Origin: Longimicrobiaceae bacterium
GTDB taxonomy: Bacteria > Gemmatimonadota > Gemmatimonadetes > Longimicrobiales > Longimicrobiaceae
Direction: 5' to 3'
Length of the DNA stretch: 37,836 bases
Assembly: GCA_030447645.1 (NCBI GenBank)
Contig: JAUJOM010000017.1
Coordinates: 1-37,836, forward strand
The position numbers were made by a program, and so were the translations under genes. Numbering within the stretch: the first letter of the stretch is position 1; every line of letters starts with the position of its first letter. This document shows positions 37,722 to 37,836 of the stretch, in pieces. The notes beneath the pieces are model-generated. The model made no database searches and was not told the DNA's origin. It was given only the letters and a program-made list of their open reading frames with translations.

Positions 37722-37836
37722 AACACATTGCAGCGTGCAGTCTGGTGTTGACCCTGATAGGGTGCGGGTCCAGCCGGGAGTCCGGGTCTTCCGAGGTGCT
37801 CGGCACTCCGGCGCCCGAGGCTTCGCCCGAGGCTTC
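37718..37836 (+). CDS. Lipoprotein, partial at window edge
   Basis: Only the first 39 residues are present. The start [16 protein letters not shown] is a type II signal peptide with lipobox L-I-G-C, followed by a Ser/Gly/Pro/Ala linker. ATG 37718 overlaps the DedA stop (ATGA), implying coupling. Nothing can be said of the mature domain. Confidence 0.75.
   Translation, partial: MKHIAACSLVLTLIGCGSSRESGSSEVLGTPAPEASPEA

Overview
The window is a high-GC stretch of bacterial chromosome with dense, often overlapping genes. It shows no tRNA, rRNA, CRISPR array, transposase or phage structural gene. The gene set fits a Gemmatimonadota-like (Longimicrobium-like) bacterium: an arginine operon with a short ArgA-type acetyltransferase, a bacterial deoxyhypusine-synthase-like protein, SelO, a DUF4394 lipoprotein, a MoeB-rhodanese fusion and several secreted hydrolases. 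That placement is inference; no phylogenetic marker is present.

Layout. 1-950: a phage-type ssDNA-annealing-like gene with a clear terminator. 950-6500: a TVP38/VTT membrane protein, a GT4 glycosyltransferase, then three cell-envelope hydrolases (M23 endopeptidase, class A beta-lactamase-like serine hydrolase, M14 zinc carboxypeptidase), nearly all broken by frameshifts. 6500-9563: a DUF4394 lipoprotein (minus), a coiled hydrophilic protein (plus) and a GH13 alpha-glucosidase (minus). 9778-13240: ABC exporter, small Rho_N-like protein, an iodotyrosine-deiodinase-like nitroreductase and an SGNH hydrolase, closely packed on plus. 13311-19015: SelO, a second ABC exporter, a SAM methyltransferase and a GH3 hexosaminidase, mostly with overlapping start and stop codons. 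19034-20125: DinB-like and FKBP proteins on minus.

20231-26917 is the arginine block argR, argC, argB, argD, argA-type, argG, argH on plus, with an ARG-box-like palindrome lying on the argC start codon. Convergent to it, 31124-26920 (minus) is the tight operon LOG, deoxyhypusine-synthase-like, GT9, M20 amidohydrolase. 31204-33826 holds a DUF6941-type gene (plus) and, on minus, Ser/Thr dehydratase, PdxH and a Uma2 endonuclease. 34034-37836 holds two secreted proteins sharing a repeated domain, a tiny membrane protein, MoeB-rhodanese, a DedA protein and the start of a lipoprotein.

Two dispersed palindromic repeat families occur, each with two copies. Frameshifts are common in some stretches (about 1.5-11.6 kb, 25.7-28.0 kb, 31.6-34.6 kb) and absent in others (about 12.6-21.4 kb). 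Because the broken genes keep their catalytic motifs across frames, base-level assembly errors explain this better than gene decay. Coordinates of frameshifted genes are therefore reconstructed spans. The most interesting points are the dehalogenase-like flavoprotein with its complete substrate triad, the deoxyhypusine-synthase-like operon, the ARG box over a near-leaderless start, and the inverted 49-bp repeat pair.
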